A DNA stretch of 64,000 nt from Arachidicoccus terrestris (GTDB lineage Bacteria > Bacteroidota > Bacteroidia > Chitinophagales > Chitinophagaceae), in contig NZ_CP083387.1 of assembly GCF_020042345.1 (NCBI RefSeq), forward strand, positions 682,001 to 746,000. The letters are read 5' to 3'. This document shows, in pieces, positions 17,306-25,147 of the stretch. Position 1 is the first letter of the stretch, and each line of letters starts with the position of its first letter. Below the pieces are notes generated by a model. It saw nothing but the letters and a program-made list of their open reading frames with translations, did no database searches and had not been told where the DNA came from. The position numbers and the translations under genes are program-made.

Positions 17306-18724
17306 TTATTTTTTCGGTTTCTTATACTGAGCCAGCAAACTCACCACCCGATGGTTTTGTAATATGGCCGGATTGAGTTCAACCACTTTTTTAAATTGCT
17401 TGGGAGAGGCGACCAGCGCTGATTCCAGATTGATGAGCGCATCCGCTACTCTTCCCTGTTCATACTGTGCAAATGCTGTAAAATACAAGAAAATAGCTTT
17501 ACCGCCGGTCAGCTCATAAGCCATAGCTGCCTGCTCTTCCGCGTCTTCATAAGCACCTGCCAGATACATGCATTTAATCAGGTTAGACCAGCCTGTGACA
17601 CTTTTTCTGCGATGCTTTACGACTGTGCCGAAAGAATAAATGGCTTCTGTGTACTCTTCCATATTCATCAGACACTCGCCCTTGGCAAGCTCATACTCAT
17701 AGGCATCCTGATTGAATGCCATGGCGGTATCCAGTGATTTTAAAGCCTGTGACCATTTCATCTCATCCATATAAGTGAGCGCTATCTTATAATACAGCTT
17801 ACTTTCCGTCGGGCTCATATTAATAGCCTTTCGGAAATAGAACCGGGCGTTTTCCCCGTTCAGTAGTCTATGGTAGCAATACCCGATCGCCTCATAAACA
17901 ATGCTGTCCGGCTTGGAGAGCTCCAGTGTTTTTTTCAGGACTTCGATCGCCTCTTTATATCTGCGCATATGAATGAGTGCGTCACCCATATTCCGATAGG
18001 CGTAATCAAACTTTTCATTGATCGCTATCGCATATTCATAGGCGTCCAGCGCTTTTTCATATCGTTTAATGCATTGATAAGCCGCTCCCAGGTTAAACCA
18101 TGCCAGATCATTATAGGGATAGGCATCGATGATCCGCTTGTAAATCTGGATGCCTTCATAGTGCCTGTTTGTAAAATCTGTCCAGAAACAGATTTTATAC
18201 AGCGCTTCTTCATTGTTAGGATCTATTTCTAATATGGAGACCAGACAATTAAAGACATCATTGTATAATTCATAGTCATCGAATACATCTGCCAACTCGA
18301 ATAACAAATCTGCCAGTTCTTCTCCTTCAAATAATTCCATTGCCGCCTGCAGGATCTCCTTGGCCTCCATTTTCTTTTTCATGGCCAGGAGTGCCTCTGT
18401 CTTGAGTATATAAATATTCACATCGCGGCTGTCATAGATCATCGCCTGATCTAAAACCTCCATCGCCTGGTCAAGCTGCTTATAGACGATCAGATAATCC
18501 GCTTTTTTTACCAGAAGCGGTGTAGAATAAGGATAATACTCAAGGGCAATATCGACAGCCTCCATTGCCTTTTTCACTTTATCCTGTTCATCATAATATT
18601 CTATAATCATCAAGAAAACGTCTTCTTCCAGAAAAACATTGGCGGCTCCCGTGCGAAGCTGTTCATACATCGCCAACCACTCTTTCAATGACCGCTGTTC
18701 TTCTCTGTAATTATCTTCCCGCAT
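17306..18724 (-). CDS. Tetratricopeptide repeat protein
   Basis: A 472-residue soluble protein made almost wholly of TPR units (examples: AWFNLGAAYQCIKRYEKALDAYEYAIAI, AYRNMGDALIHMRRYKEAIEVLKKTLEL). There are roughly 10-12 repeats, a solenoid that binds protein partners. No signal peptide and no enzyme domain are visible. Such long TPR proteins are common in Bacteroidota and often of unknown partner. It precedes the ComA-aroE pair on the same strand, 81 bases apart. Confidence 0.85.
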   Translation of the reverse strand: MREDNYREEQRSLKEWLAMYEQLRTGAANVFLEEDVFLMIIEYYDEQDKVKKAMEAVDIALEYYPYSTPLLVKKADYLIVYKQLDQAMEVLDQAMIYDSRDVNIYILKTEALLAMKKKMEAKEILQAAMELFEGEELADLLFELADVFDDYELYNDVFNCLVSILEIDPNNEEALYKICFWTDFTNRHYEGIQIYKRIIDAYPYNDLAWFNLGAAYQCIKRYEKALDAYEYAIAINEKFDYAYRNMGDALIHMRRYKEAIEVLKKTLELSKPDSIVYEAIGYCYHRLLNGENARFYFRKAINMSPTESKLYYKIALTYMDEMKWSQALKSLDTAMAFNQDAYEYELAKGECLMNMEEYTEAIYSFGTVVKHRRKSVTGWSNLIKCMYLAGAYEDAEEQAAMAYELTGGKAIFLYFTAFAQYEQGRVADALINLESALVASPKQFKKVVELNPAILQNHRVVSLLAQYKKPKK

Positions 18725-19230
18725 AGACCCTCTTTTTTAAAATATTGTATCTAATGTGGTTCACCTCTAAATCTTTTTGTGCCTGGATGGAAAATTGAGG
18801 CTTTGCCGTGGCAGGCAGCTTTCAACTTCCCTTTCTCGACCTCACTGTTCTTTAGACGACTGACCCGCTCTAATGTTACCTTGGCCATTCGTCATGCTGA
18901 CCCCTGCAATATTAATCATTATCCGATCAGATAAACCCCCAAACAGAATTTTACCAAAATATTCAAGATCTTTCCGGTAAGCCGTCTTCCATCCTCTCTA
19001 GCCACTTCTTAAAAAACATTGATTCTCATCCAGATACGAACACTTATATCCTGGCTTGCTCCAAACTAACGCCTTCATCCGATTACTCTAATGTAGGCCA
19101 GTAATATGAAACGACCAACAATTTACACCCGGGTATGTGCATATCTGGATAAATATCAGCTCAAATATATAACCTCCTGAAATAATGCACATTTGTTAAT
19201 AATTACTTAACCTGAAATTAAAAAATAATT
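18725..19230. other. Intergenic, nothing recognised
   Basis: About 500 bases between the divergent TPR gene and the small secreted protein gene. I see no coding frame with homology, no repeat and no strong hairpin. Confidence 0.4.
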
Positions 19231-19261
19231 TTTGCAATCTTTAACAAAGGTTGTACCTTTG
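19231..19261 (+). promoter_or_regulatory. Consensus promoter of the small secreted protein gene
   Basis: TTTG at 19231-19234, 19 bases, TACCTTTG at 19254-19261. The predicted RNA start falls at or next to the ATG at 19267, so the message would be leaderless or nearly so. Confidence 0.7.
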
Positions 19262-19266
19262 CAGTG

Positions 19267-19698
19267 ATGTTAAGAAAGATATTAAATATAAAGATTATTT
19301 TTACCGTGGTGTTCAGCACGATGGTGGCGATGTCTTTTGCATCTTTCAGCAGCACGAATGCCTATAGGGACGACGATAAGGACAAGGATAAAAAGAAAGA
19401 TAAAACCGAAAAATTCAGCCTGAAAGATATTCAGAGCCCGACATCTTTTTTCTCCTTATCCTCTATTTCTTCCGGCAATAGCAACGGAGACGTAACCAGC
19501 TTATCCAGTCTGGGGAAGTTCCGGTTCATTAATCCGGGTTCATTCACGGAACCACGCGTTAACTCAGGCAGTAACAGTAGCGTGGAAATCAATTCAAGCA
19601 TCAAAGTGCATAATGGTAATCAGGTGGTTATATATCCATATAGCTATAAACTGAAATCATCACCCTTCTCTATATTCAAGACACCCACTGATCGTTGA
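19267..19698 (+). CDS. Small secreted protein, unknown function
   Basis: About 143 residues. A signal peptide spans residues 1-26 (hydrophobic IIFTVVFSTMVAMSFA), followed by a highly charged DDDKDKDKKKDKTEK stretch and a serine/asparagine-rich tail with aromatic-rich PYSYKLKSSPFS at the end. I do not recognise a family. The low-complexity acidic/basic run could bind cations or form a linker. ATG 19267 is chosen over the GTG three bases earlier. A consensus promoter lies directly upstream; the rpmH promoter follows 39 bases after the stop. Confidence 0.6.
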   Translation: MLRKILNIKIIFTVVFSTMVAMSFASFSSTNAYRDDDKDKDKKKDKTEKFSLKDIQSPTSFFSLSSISSGNSNGDVTSLSSLGKFRFINPGSFTEPRVNSGSNSSVEINSSIKVHNGNQVVIYPYSYKLKSSPFSIFKTPTDR

Positions 19699-19736
19699 GA
19701 GGTAATAAGCAAATTTTGAGAAATTAGTCTAATATT

Positions 19737-19767
19737 TTTTCTAATTGGGTAAAATGATGTACTTTTG
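19737..19767 (+). promoter_or_regulatory. rpmH promoter
   Basis: TACTTTTG at 19760-19767 fits TAnnTTTG, with TTTT at 19737-19740 in the -33 position (19-base spacing). The leader of about 80 nt contains an imperfect hairpin (AACAAAAGCAG with CTGTTTTGTT). Confidence 0.55.
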
Positions 19768-19853
19768 CCCACCTTTCACAACAAAAGCAGTTAATGGTCG
19801 CTGTTTTGTTTTAGAGTTAATTATATAGTCAAAATTATTAAAAAAAAGAACTG

Positions 19854-20009
19854 ATGAAACGTACATTTCAACCACATAACCGCCGCCGTAAATCTGTACA
19901 CGGATTCCGTGAGCGCATGTCTTCTGCTAATGGCCGCAAGGTATTGGCTTCCCGTCGCGCAAAAGGCCGTAAAAAATTAACGGTTTCTGATGAAAGGAAA
20001 TTAAAATAA
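19854..20009 (+). CDS. rpmH: Ribosomal protein bL34
   Basis: A 51-residue very basic protein: [20 protein letters not shown], then [20 protein letters not shown]. This is the classic L34 sequence. It is a component of the large ribosomal subunit. It is followed by a strong terminator and then rnpA, the conserved order near many bacterial origins. Confidence 0.97.
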   Translation: MKRTFQPHNRRRKSVHGFRERMSSANGRKVLASRRAKGRKKLTVSDERKLK

Positions 20010-20045
20010 GATCTAAGAGTTCAGACTCTTTACAATATTGACAAA

Positions 20046-20078
20046 AGCGCTGTAAAATATTATTTTATAGCGCTTTTT
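20046..20078 (+). terminator. Terminator after rpmH
   Basis: A long hairpin: AGCGCTGTAAAATA pairs with TATTTTATAGCGCT (one G-U pair), with a very short loop, followed by five Ts. Confidence 0.85.
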
Positions 20079-20117
20079 CATTTAATACTCCTCTCCTGTT
20101 TACACCACCTTCTGTCG

Positions 20118-20125
20118 TATATTTG
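20118..20125 (+). promoter_or_regulatory. Candidate -7 element of rnpA
   Basis: TATATTTG matches TAnnTTTG, 51 bases before the rnpA ATG. It would let rnpA be transcribed despite the terminator after rpmH. Confidence 0.5.
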
Positions 20126-20175
20126 TCCGATGGATGCGTGATTGGATCATAGAAAATTATTCACTTTTTTTAATC

Positions 20176-20619
20176 ATGAAGCAAACGCTGGGCAAACCCG
20201 AAAAACTTAAAAGCCGCAAGCAAATTGATCAGCTATTTAGAGCCAGAAAATTTGTGACAGTGTCTCCTATCCGTTTGTTTTATGAAGTTCACGCTGAAGA
20301 TGCACCGGCAAGGCCAAATGAAGGTTTGAAGAACAAGCAGCTTGCCCCAGTGCCTATTCAGGCGGGTTTTAGCTGCAGCAAAAAATTCTTTAAACAGGCT
20401 GCCCGGCGCAACCGCGTAAAAAGACTACTCAGAGAGGCCTATCGGAAGCGTAAAGAACCTCTATGGCAGCTCTGCCAGGCCAACGGCTGCAGGCTATCAC
20501 TATTCTGGTTATATGGGCATAAAGAGCTCCCTACCCAGCAGGAAATCGAACAGAAAGTCGATAAACTACTGACAGCACTTGTGGAAAAGCTTCAACAGAG
20601 GCAGCTGAATAAAGGTTAA
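20176..20619 (+). CDS. rnpA: Ribonuclease P protein component
   Basis: About 147 residues. The protein subunit of RNase P binds the catalytic RNA and helps mature tRNA 5' ends. The family core is present: LKSRKQIDQLFR at the start, then AGFSCSKKFFKQAARRNRVKRLLREAYR, the RNR motif that contacts RNA. I start it at ATG 20176 (MKQTLGKPEKLKSRK); the longer frame from 20134 adds an unlikely hydrophobic extension. It contains an insertion of about 15 residues between beta strands (AEDAPARPNEGLKNKQLAP), as in other Bacteroidota. Confidence 0.92.
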   Translation: MKQTLGKPEKLKSRKQIDQLFRARKFVTVSPIRLFYEVHAEDAPARPNEGLKNKQLAPVPIQAGFSCSKKFFKQAARRNRVKRLLREAYRKRKEPLWQLCQANGCRLSLFWLYGHKELPTQQEIEQKVDKLLTALVEKLQQRQLNKG

Positions 20620-20809
20620 GCAGTTTCTCCTACTATACCGGCTACCATAGGAAAAACCGATGCTGACATTTCTTTTACATTTTCTTTACCACAGGTATAT
20701 TACCTTTGATTATCATTTGTCCATCAGGAGATTGGCTTCCGGGTTTCGGGGATTTTAGGCAATGTAATCTGAAGAGATCGATCAGGTCATCTCAGGACAT
20801 AAATCATTT

Positions 20810-21043
20810 ATTATTAAAGCAGTACTTAAAATATTAGGCTACCCGTTTATCTTACTCATTAAGGTATACCAGCTTGTCATCTCTCCTGCCCTGCCGGCAA
20901 CTTGCCGGTTTACGCCCACCTGCTCCCAGTATGGTATTGAGGCTTTTAAAAAACACGGCTTATTTAAAGGAGGTTGGTTGACAATCAAACGGATAGCCAG
21001 GTGCCATCCGCATGGAGGCAGTGGTTATGATCCGGTTCCTTAA
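20810..21043 (+). CDS. yidD: Membrane protein insertion efficiency factor YidD (start unclear)
   Basis: The protein core is unmistakable: [20 protein letters not shown], then [39 protein letters not shown] and stop at 21043. YidD is a small membrane-associated protein that helps YidC-dependent insertion, and its place after rnpA is standard. No ATG, GTG or TTG lies in frame between the stop at 20765 and the core. I place the start provisionally at the ATT at 20810, giving 77 residues, the usual family length. A TACCTTTG box at 20701-20708 could be its promoter. Confidence 0.75.
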   Translation: MIKAVLKILGYPFILLIKVYQLVISPALPATCRFTPTCSQYGIEAFKKHGLFKGGWLTIKRIARCHPHGGSGYDPVP

Positions 21044-21087
21044 TCAGGAGGCTGTACTGGTTTAATGTCACTCTTTAAACAAAAAAA

Positions 21088-22233
21088 ATGCGTATCGGAA
21101 TTGTTTGTTACCCGACTTTTGGCGGCAGTGGCGTTCTGGCAACAGAATTAGGTAAAGCATTGGCCAATGAAGGGCATGCAGTACACTTTATTACTTACAG
21201 GCAGCCTGTCAGACTCAATGAATTTAATGCCAATATATTCTACCATGAAGTCCGGGTGCCGGAATATCCTTTATTCGAATATCCTCCCTATGAATTAGCG
21301 CTCTCCAGTACACTGGTAGATGTCATTATAAAATATGACCTGGATCTCCTGCATGTTCATTACGCGATTCCACACGCTTCTGCAGCCTTTATGGCCAAAC
21401 AGATCGTAAAAGAAAAAACGGGCCGCGATGTGCCTTTTATTACCACCTTACATGGAACAGATATTACTTTAGTCGGTAAGGATAAAACATATGAACCTGT
21501 CGTTACTTTTTCCATTAATGAAAGTGACGCAATTACTGCGGTATCTAATAACCTGAGGGAAGAGACCTACAAATATTTTGATATCAAAAAGGATATCCAG
21601 GTCATCTATAATTTTGTGGACATTAAGCGCTTTGATAAAAAGCCTATCGACGCGTTTAAAAAAGCTGTTGCACCTAAAGGTGAAAAGATCATGGTGCATG
21701 CTTCCAACTTCCGGAAAGTAAAAAGAGTTTGCGATGTTGTCCGGATCTTCGCAGCAACACAAAAAGAAGTCCCCTGTAAATTATTAATGGTCGGTGACGG
21801 ACCGGAAAGGCCTGTCTGCGAAGAGACCATTAATAAACTGGGATTGGAAAATGAAGTGCGCTTCATGGGCAAACAGGAACAGATGGAAGAGATCCTGGCG
21901 ATTTCTGATTTATTTATTCTTCCTTCAGAGTATGAGAGCTTTGGACTCGCTGCATTAGAAGCGATGGCTGCTCACGTGCCTGTACTCAGCAGTAATGCAG
22001 GCGGATTACCTGAAGTAAACCTGGAAGGCAAAACTGGCTTTCTATTTAATGTGGGCGATGTTGATCATGCTGCAGATAAAGCTATTGAATTATTTAAAGA
22101 TGATGCGTTACTGGATCGATTTAAAGAGAATGCTTATCAACATGCGCTGACTTTCAACATCAATAATATCATTCCGATCTACGAAAAACTCTATAATAAA
22201 TTTTGCAGGTGTAATTGTCCGGAAGACGAATAA
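21088..22233 (+). CDS. bshA: N-acetyl-alpha-D-glucosaminyl L-malate synthase
   Basis: GT4 glycosyltransferase that joins UDP-GlcNAc to L-malate, the first step of bacillithiol synthesis. Family marks are MRIGIVCYPTFGGSGVLATELG at the N-terminus, LHVHYAIPHASAAFMAKQ, TTLHGTDITLVG and the C-terminal donor site LFILPSEYESFGLAALEAMA. At 381 residues it is full length. No bshB or bshC is in the window. With the ergothioneine genes at 52-56 kb this suggests two low-molecular-weight thiols in the same cell. Confidence 0.93.
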   Translation: MRIGIVCYPTFGGSGVLATELGKALANEGHAVHFITYRQPVRLNEFNANIFYHEVRVPEYPLFEYPPYELALSSTLVDVIIKYDLDLLHVHYAIPHASAAFMAKQIVKEKTGRDVPFITTLHGTDITLVGKDKTYEPVVTFSINESDAITAVSNNLREETYKYFDIKKDIQVIYNFVDIKRFDKKPIDAFKKAVAPKGEKIMVHASNFRKVKRVCDVVRIFAATQKEVPCKLLMVGDGPERPVCEETINKLGLENEVRFMGKQEQMEEILAISDLFILPSEYESFGLAALEAMAAHVPVLSSNAGGLPEVNLEGKTGFLFNVGDVDHAADKAIELFKDDALLDRFKENAYQHALTFNINNIIPIYEKLYNKFCRCNCPEDE

Positions 22234-22273
22234 GCAACACCAGAAAATATTTTTTATTTTTTTCTATAAAAAG

Positions 22274-22304
22274 TTTGGTGTTATCTATTTTTCTTTTATT
22301 TTTG
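22274..22304 (+). promoter_or_regulatory. tRNA-Lys promoter
   Basis: TTTG at 22274-22277, 19 bases, TATTTTTG at 22297-22304: a perfect consensus about 60 bases upstream of the tRNA. Confidence 0.75.
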
Positions 22305-22364
22305 CACTCCAATTAACACAACAAGGTGATTGAAACACAGAAACTTAGATGGTTAATTTGGTAA

Positions 22365-22437
22365 GATTCCGTAGCTCAGTTGGTAGAGCAATACACTTTT
22401 AATGTATGGGCCCTGGGTTCGAGTCCCAGCGGGATCA
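22365..22437 (+). tRNA. tRNA-Lys (anticodon TTT)
   Basis: The cloverleaf folds fully: acceptor GATTCCG/CGGGATC (one G-U pair), D arm GCTC-AGTTGGTA-GAGC, anticodon stem ATACA/TGTAT with loop CTTTTAA, T arm CTGGG-TTCGAGT-CCCAG, discriminator A, no encoded CCA. It serves as the integration point of the island that follows. Confidence 0.96.
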
Positions 22438-22462
22438 CAGAAGGCGCTAATAATAGCGCCTT
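22435..22462 (+). repeat. Att-like direct repeat, copy 1
   Basis: 28 nt running from the tRNA acceptor end (TCACAG) through the terminator stem. It recurs at 24906-24933 with one mismatch (C22447 versus A24918). It sits ahead of a truncated integrase, as expected for a site-specific integration boundary. Confidence 0.65.
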
Positions 22463-22463
22463 C
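22440..22463 (+). terminator. tRNA-Lys terminator
   Basis: A perfect 10-bp stem GAAGGCGCTA/TAGCGCCTTC with loop ATAA, followed by a short T-rich run. Most of it is included in the duplicated att-like sequence. Confidence 0.75.
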
Positions 22464-22551
22464 TTCATTTAAAACGATTGATACCACTGGGTTTCAGAAA
22501 AAAAGCATTCTATTTCGATTCATCCTGAAACATCCAATTCGGAGACCATAC

Positions 22552-22588
22552 GAGGGGACTATATTATACCCTCAAAATAGGTCCCCTC
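22552..22588 (+). repeat. Inverted repeat upstream of integrase remnant 1
   Basis: Perfect 8-bp arms GAGGGGAC and GTCCCCTC around a 21-nt loop, 59 bases before the integrase start. It is a possible recombinase arm site or 5' hairpin. The loop text (TATTATACCCTCAAAATAGG) recurs imperfectly at 22773-22793, exactly where the integrase frame breaks. Confidence 0.5.
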
Positions 22589-22646
22589 TCAAAAAATGTC
22601 ATTGAGAAATTTAAGGACTATTGTATACTCTTTAAATGAAAAAACA

Positions 22647-22778
22647 ATGATTATCAAGCAAAATCTGAATGTTCAGTTCTTTTTAAGCACAAAAAGGGCT
22701 GATGAAAACGACGCCTGCCCTATTTACGTCCGAATAACGATCAACGGATTAAGGGACAGGCCTCCACTGGCTGTATAG
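22647..22778 (+). pseudogene. Tyrosine integrase, N-terminal stump
   Basis: MIIKQNLNVQFFLSTKRADE followed by CPIYVRITINGLR is the arm-type DNA-binding domain that begins Bacteroidota tyrosine recombinases (usually about 400 residues). Here it stops after about 43 residues; the catalytic domain is missing. It lies 209 bases after the tRNA-Lys, in the position and direction expected for the integrase of an element inserted there. Confidence 0.7.
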
Positions 22779-23044
22779 TACACCCTCAAAACTGGGACAA
22801 CAAAACGAAAAAATGTCGTGCCAATACATCGGAAGCAGTCCTGAACAATAACAAACTTTCCAAGATAACCCACAGAAGCCGAAAAGGCAGATTTTAGCTT
22901 GGAAATGCAACAGGAAAAAATCCTTCAGCAGGATATTTTCAAACAGATATTCCCAGGGCAATACCAAACAGCCCAAAAAGACCAGCCAATAAAAATCGAT
23001 CAAACACTTCCCATCAAAGTAGAAAAATTATTTACCGATATCTG

Positions 23045-23245
23045 TCAATACTTTATTGAAGATAAAAAAATTGAAAAATGCAGGGATAAAATAGTTTTCC
23101 CTAAATCTGTTGACCATTTTTCAATATTGGTTCCTAAATCGTTATAACATATGGTTTTGTCGTTGTATTGAATTGCAATCTTATGAGGATGCTTTTCTAT
23201 CGACTCGAACAATTTACTTAAGATTATCATGATTATTTTTTTCAA
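23045..23245 (-). pseudogene. Adenylation (AMP-binding) domain, N-terminal fragment
   Basis: A 66-residue frame. LFESIEKHPHKIAIQYNDKT and ICYNDLG match the start of adenylation domains of peptide synthetases and acyl-CoA ligases (L-F-E..P...IA......TY.EL). After about 50 residues the similarity ends, so the rest of a 500-residue or larger enzyme is lost. It starts 7 bases after the stop of the PfpI-like gene, on the same strand, so the two were probably one operon. Confidence 0.55.
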
Positions 23246-23252
23246 ACCACTG

Positions 23253-23921
23253 CTATATATTCTTTAAGAATCGGTTAATTTGCTCACTTCTTTTGTCACT
23301 AATATTCCGTTTATCTAGGTCCATTTCGAGAACTAATTTTTTATCGTCTTCCAATTGTAGTTTACTATAAAGAGGTTCAGGACTGTATTCTATACTCAAT
23401 TGGATTTTTTTTGCAACCCTGTCTCCCTGAATTCTTTTTACGAAATAGAGCGCTAAATCTAATCCGGCTGTAACGCCCCCACAAGTAAATAAATTATGAT
23501 CTTCAACAACTCTTCGATCTACGGAAATAGCGCCCAGTTGTTCAATTGAGGATAAGCAATATTTGTTTGTAGTTGCCTTTTTGCCTTCTAACAAGCCACA
23601 GAAACCTAGTATAATAGAGCCTGTGCATACACCAAGTATATATTCGGCATTACTGCAAATGGTCTTGATTAGATTCAAATTGGTCCGATGTTCACAAAAT
23701 TCGATTTGTCCAACACCACCAGGGATTATAAATGCGTCATATTTAATACTCGGATTTAGTATTGTTTTCGGCTCGAGAGATATACTGTTACCAATATCAT
23801 ATTTTCCTTTTGAACACGCACATAATTCTACTTCCCATGTGTCCACCCGGCCAAAAATGTCTAAGGGGCCAAATAGATCAAGAGCAGTTATTCCATTATA
23901 TAGCAAAAATCCAAGTTTCAT
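23253..23921 (-). CDS. DJ-1/PfpI family protein, isonitrile hydratase-like
   Basis: A 222-residue cytosolic protein of the class I amidotransferase-like fold. It has KLGFLLYNGITALDLFGPLD at the start, FIIPGG, and the nucleophile elbow GVCTGSIILGFCGLLEGKKATT with the catalytic cysteine. The GVCTGS elbow, T(T/N)KYCLSSIEQLGA and D.RVVEDHNLFTCGGVTAGLDLALY resemble isonitrile hydratase, which hydrates isonitriles to N-formamides. Here it is followed by an adenylation-domain stump, so it may once have belonged to a biosynthetic cluster. It lacks the C-terminal AraC domain of related regulators. The frame is intact, although its surroundings are decayed. Confidence 0.75.
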   Translation of the reverse strand: MKLGFLLYNGITALDLFGPLDIFGRVDTWEVELCACSKGKYDIGNSISLEPKTILNPSIKYDAFIIPGGVGQIEFCEHRTNLNLIKTICSNAEYILGVCTGSIILGFCGLLEGKKATTNKYCLSSIEQLGAISVDRRVVEDHNLFTCGGVTAGLDLALYFVKRIQGDRVAKKIQLSIEYSPEPLYSKLQLEDDKKLVLEMDLDKRNISDKRSEQINRFLKNI

Positions 23922-23990
23922 TTGTCTAAAATTGGTTAAAATTAGATACGCAATTATGACCCTATTTCTCGAGTGCTACTTAGTCTAAAA

Positions 23991-24005
23991 TAACGTATAA
24001 ATATT
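23991..24005. promoter_or_regulatory. AACGTATA motif upstream of the PfpI-like gene
   Basis: TAACGTATAAATATT, about 70 bases upstream of the start at 23921, resembles the pair at 24661-24695 ahead of the next gene. Possibly a shared regulator site. Confidence 0.3.
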
Positions 24006-24035
24006 ATAAATAAACTAGTTCAGCATACATCAGTT

Positions 24036-24301
24036 TGTAAGCTTCCCAAAAAAAACCTTTAGAGATTAGATTTCTTCCTTCTCCAGGGGAAATTGATTGG
24101 GGCGAGTGTAGCGGAAGCATAGCCGGAGCGGAACGAGCCCCCAATCAATTTTGGCCGCTTTCTTCCCGGTACCTCACCGGTGGAAGACCTCCTAATGAGT
24201 CGTGTGGCCGATCGTGGTTATAATCTTTTACAAACTCATCTGTGACATCTCTTACCTCATCCAATGATTCAAAGATATAAGCATCTAGCACATTTTCTCT
24301 G
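24036..24301 (-). mobile_element. Truncated end of the IS3-family element
   Basis: These 266 bases are nearly identical to 28022-28292, including the terminal TGTAAGCTTCCC and the 3' part of the transposase. Similarity stops abruptly at 24301, where an unrelated reading frame begins. It is a remnant of a second copy of the IS at 28022-29287. Confidence 0.9.
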
Positions 24302-24304
24302 CAT

Positions 24305-24622
24305 CTATAGTGGCAGGCGACCACTTCGATTGGTGTACAGAAAAAAATGAGCCTTGTTTAAATCGATATTGCCATCATGAATAGCTTTTAGCCAGTTATA
24401 AAAGGTCTTCCACTGACCAGTTGATCGACCCGTCAGGGGATTGCCTACTGTAGAGATTTTATCCTCTTCAAAGAAAGTCGATCCGTCTGCTTTACGATTG
24501 GCAACATCGTCGACCACCTCTACGCTAATAGCATCGCTTGAGCCAGCTTTTAATAAACGGAGCAGTGCTCGGGGAAATTGAACAGCATATTCCAATATTT
24601 GAGCCGGTGCATTGGAAATCAT
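24305..24622 (-). pseudogene. N-terminal fragment resembling defence-associated nuclease proteins
   Basis: A 105-residue frame: PAQILEYAVQFPRALLRLLK, then SVEVVDDV, FFEEDKIS and WKTFYNWLKAI. The order of a short helical start, an EVxDDV acidic strand, an E.DK core and a WKTxxxW helix resembles the N-terminal domain of DUF4297-like and ABC-3C-associated effectors in phage defence. I recognise this only by pattern. The stop codon lies at the junction with the IS remnant, so the gene has been cut and the C-terminal part lost. Two AACGTATA repeats lie 40-75 bases upstream. Confidence 0.5.
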
Positions 24623-24660
24623 TAGCAGTTAAAAGAATTTAGTGACATTAATAGTTTAAA

Positions 24661-24695
24661 GTTACGTATAATATTTAATAGTAACGTATATTATT
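24661..24695. repeat. Paired operator-like direct repeats
   Basis: GTTACGTATAATATT (24661-24675) and GTAACGTATATTATT (24681-24695), 20 bases apart, about two helical turns, just upstream of the gene fragment starting at 24622. A similar motif lies at 23991. Confidence 0.45.
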
Positions 24696-24905
24696 AGATA
24701 TTTAAACGTGAGGGCTCATAAAGCAGGCCCTTTTTTAGTTCGCCGTAGGTTTTTAGGCGCCTTAATTCAATGCGCTATTAGTTTCCTTGATCAAATCTTC
24801 TTTGTTATATACTTAAGTAATTGATTATCAATTTTAAAAAAATGAACAAACTTGCTAGTTTCTCTAAATCTTCCCGAAATTGATTCGAGGCATGTATCAT
24901 TGAGC

Positions 24906-24933
24906 TCACAGAAGGCGATAATAATAGCGCCTT
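24906..24933 (+). repeat. Att-like direct repeat, copy 2
   Basis: Second copy of the tRNA-tail and terminator sequence (27 of 28 bases identical to 22435-22462), again forming a hairpin and here followed by seven Ts. It marks the end of the first inserted segment and the start of a second. No tRNA body precedes it. Confidence 0.65.
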
Positions 24934-25017
24934 TTTTTGTTTTTTAGCGTAAAAACGGTGCATTTTGTAAATAAATAGGTCATTTTTCATCAATTCTAAT
25001 CAATCTGACTGGTGCTC

Positions 25018-25061
25018 AAACTGGTGCCCTATCAGATACCTTAAATTCAGGGCACCAGTTT
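25018..25061 (+). repeat. Inverted repeat upstream of integrase remnant 2
   Basis: Perfect 13-bp arms (AAACTGGTGCCCT and its complement) with an 18-nt loop, 84 bases after the att-like repeat and 86 before the integrase frame. This is the same layout as at the first integrase. Confidence 0.6.
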
Positions 25062-25147
25062 CTTTTAGAAAGTGGTTAGAGATACGATTTAAAAGAACAA
25101 TTAAATGTTCATTTTTAAATTTAAACCGATGAAAAAGTAATCAAAAA

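Noticed and set aside
19770-19850. Autoregulatory hairpin in the rpmH leader
   Set aside because: The stem is imperfect with a bulge; not enough to call a regulatory RNA.
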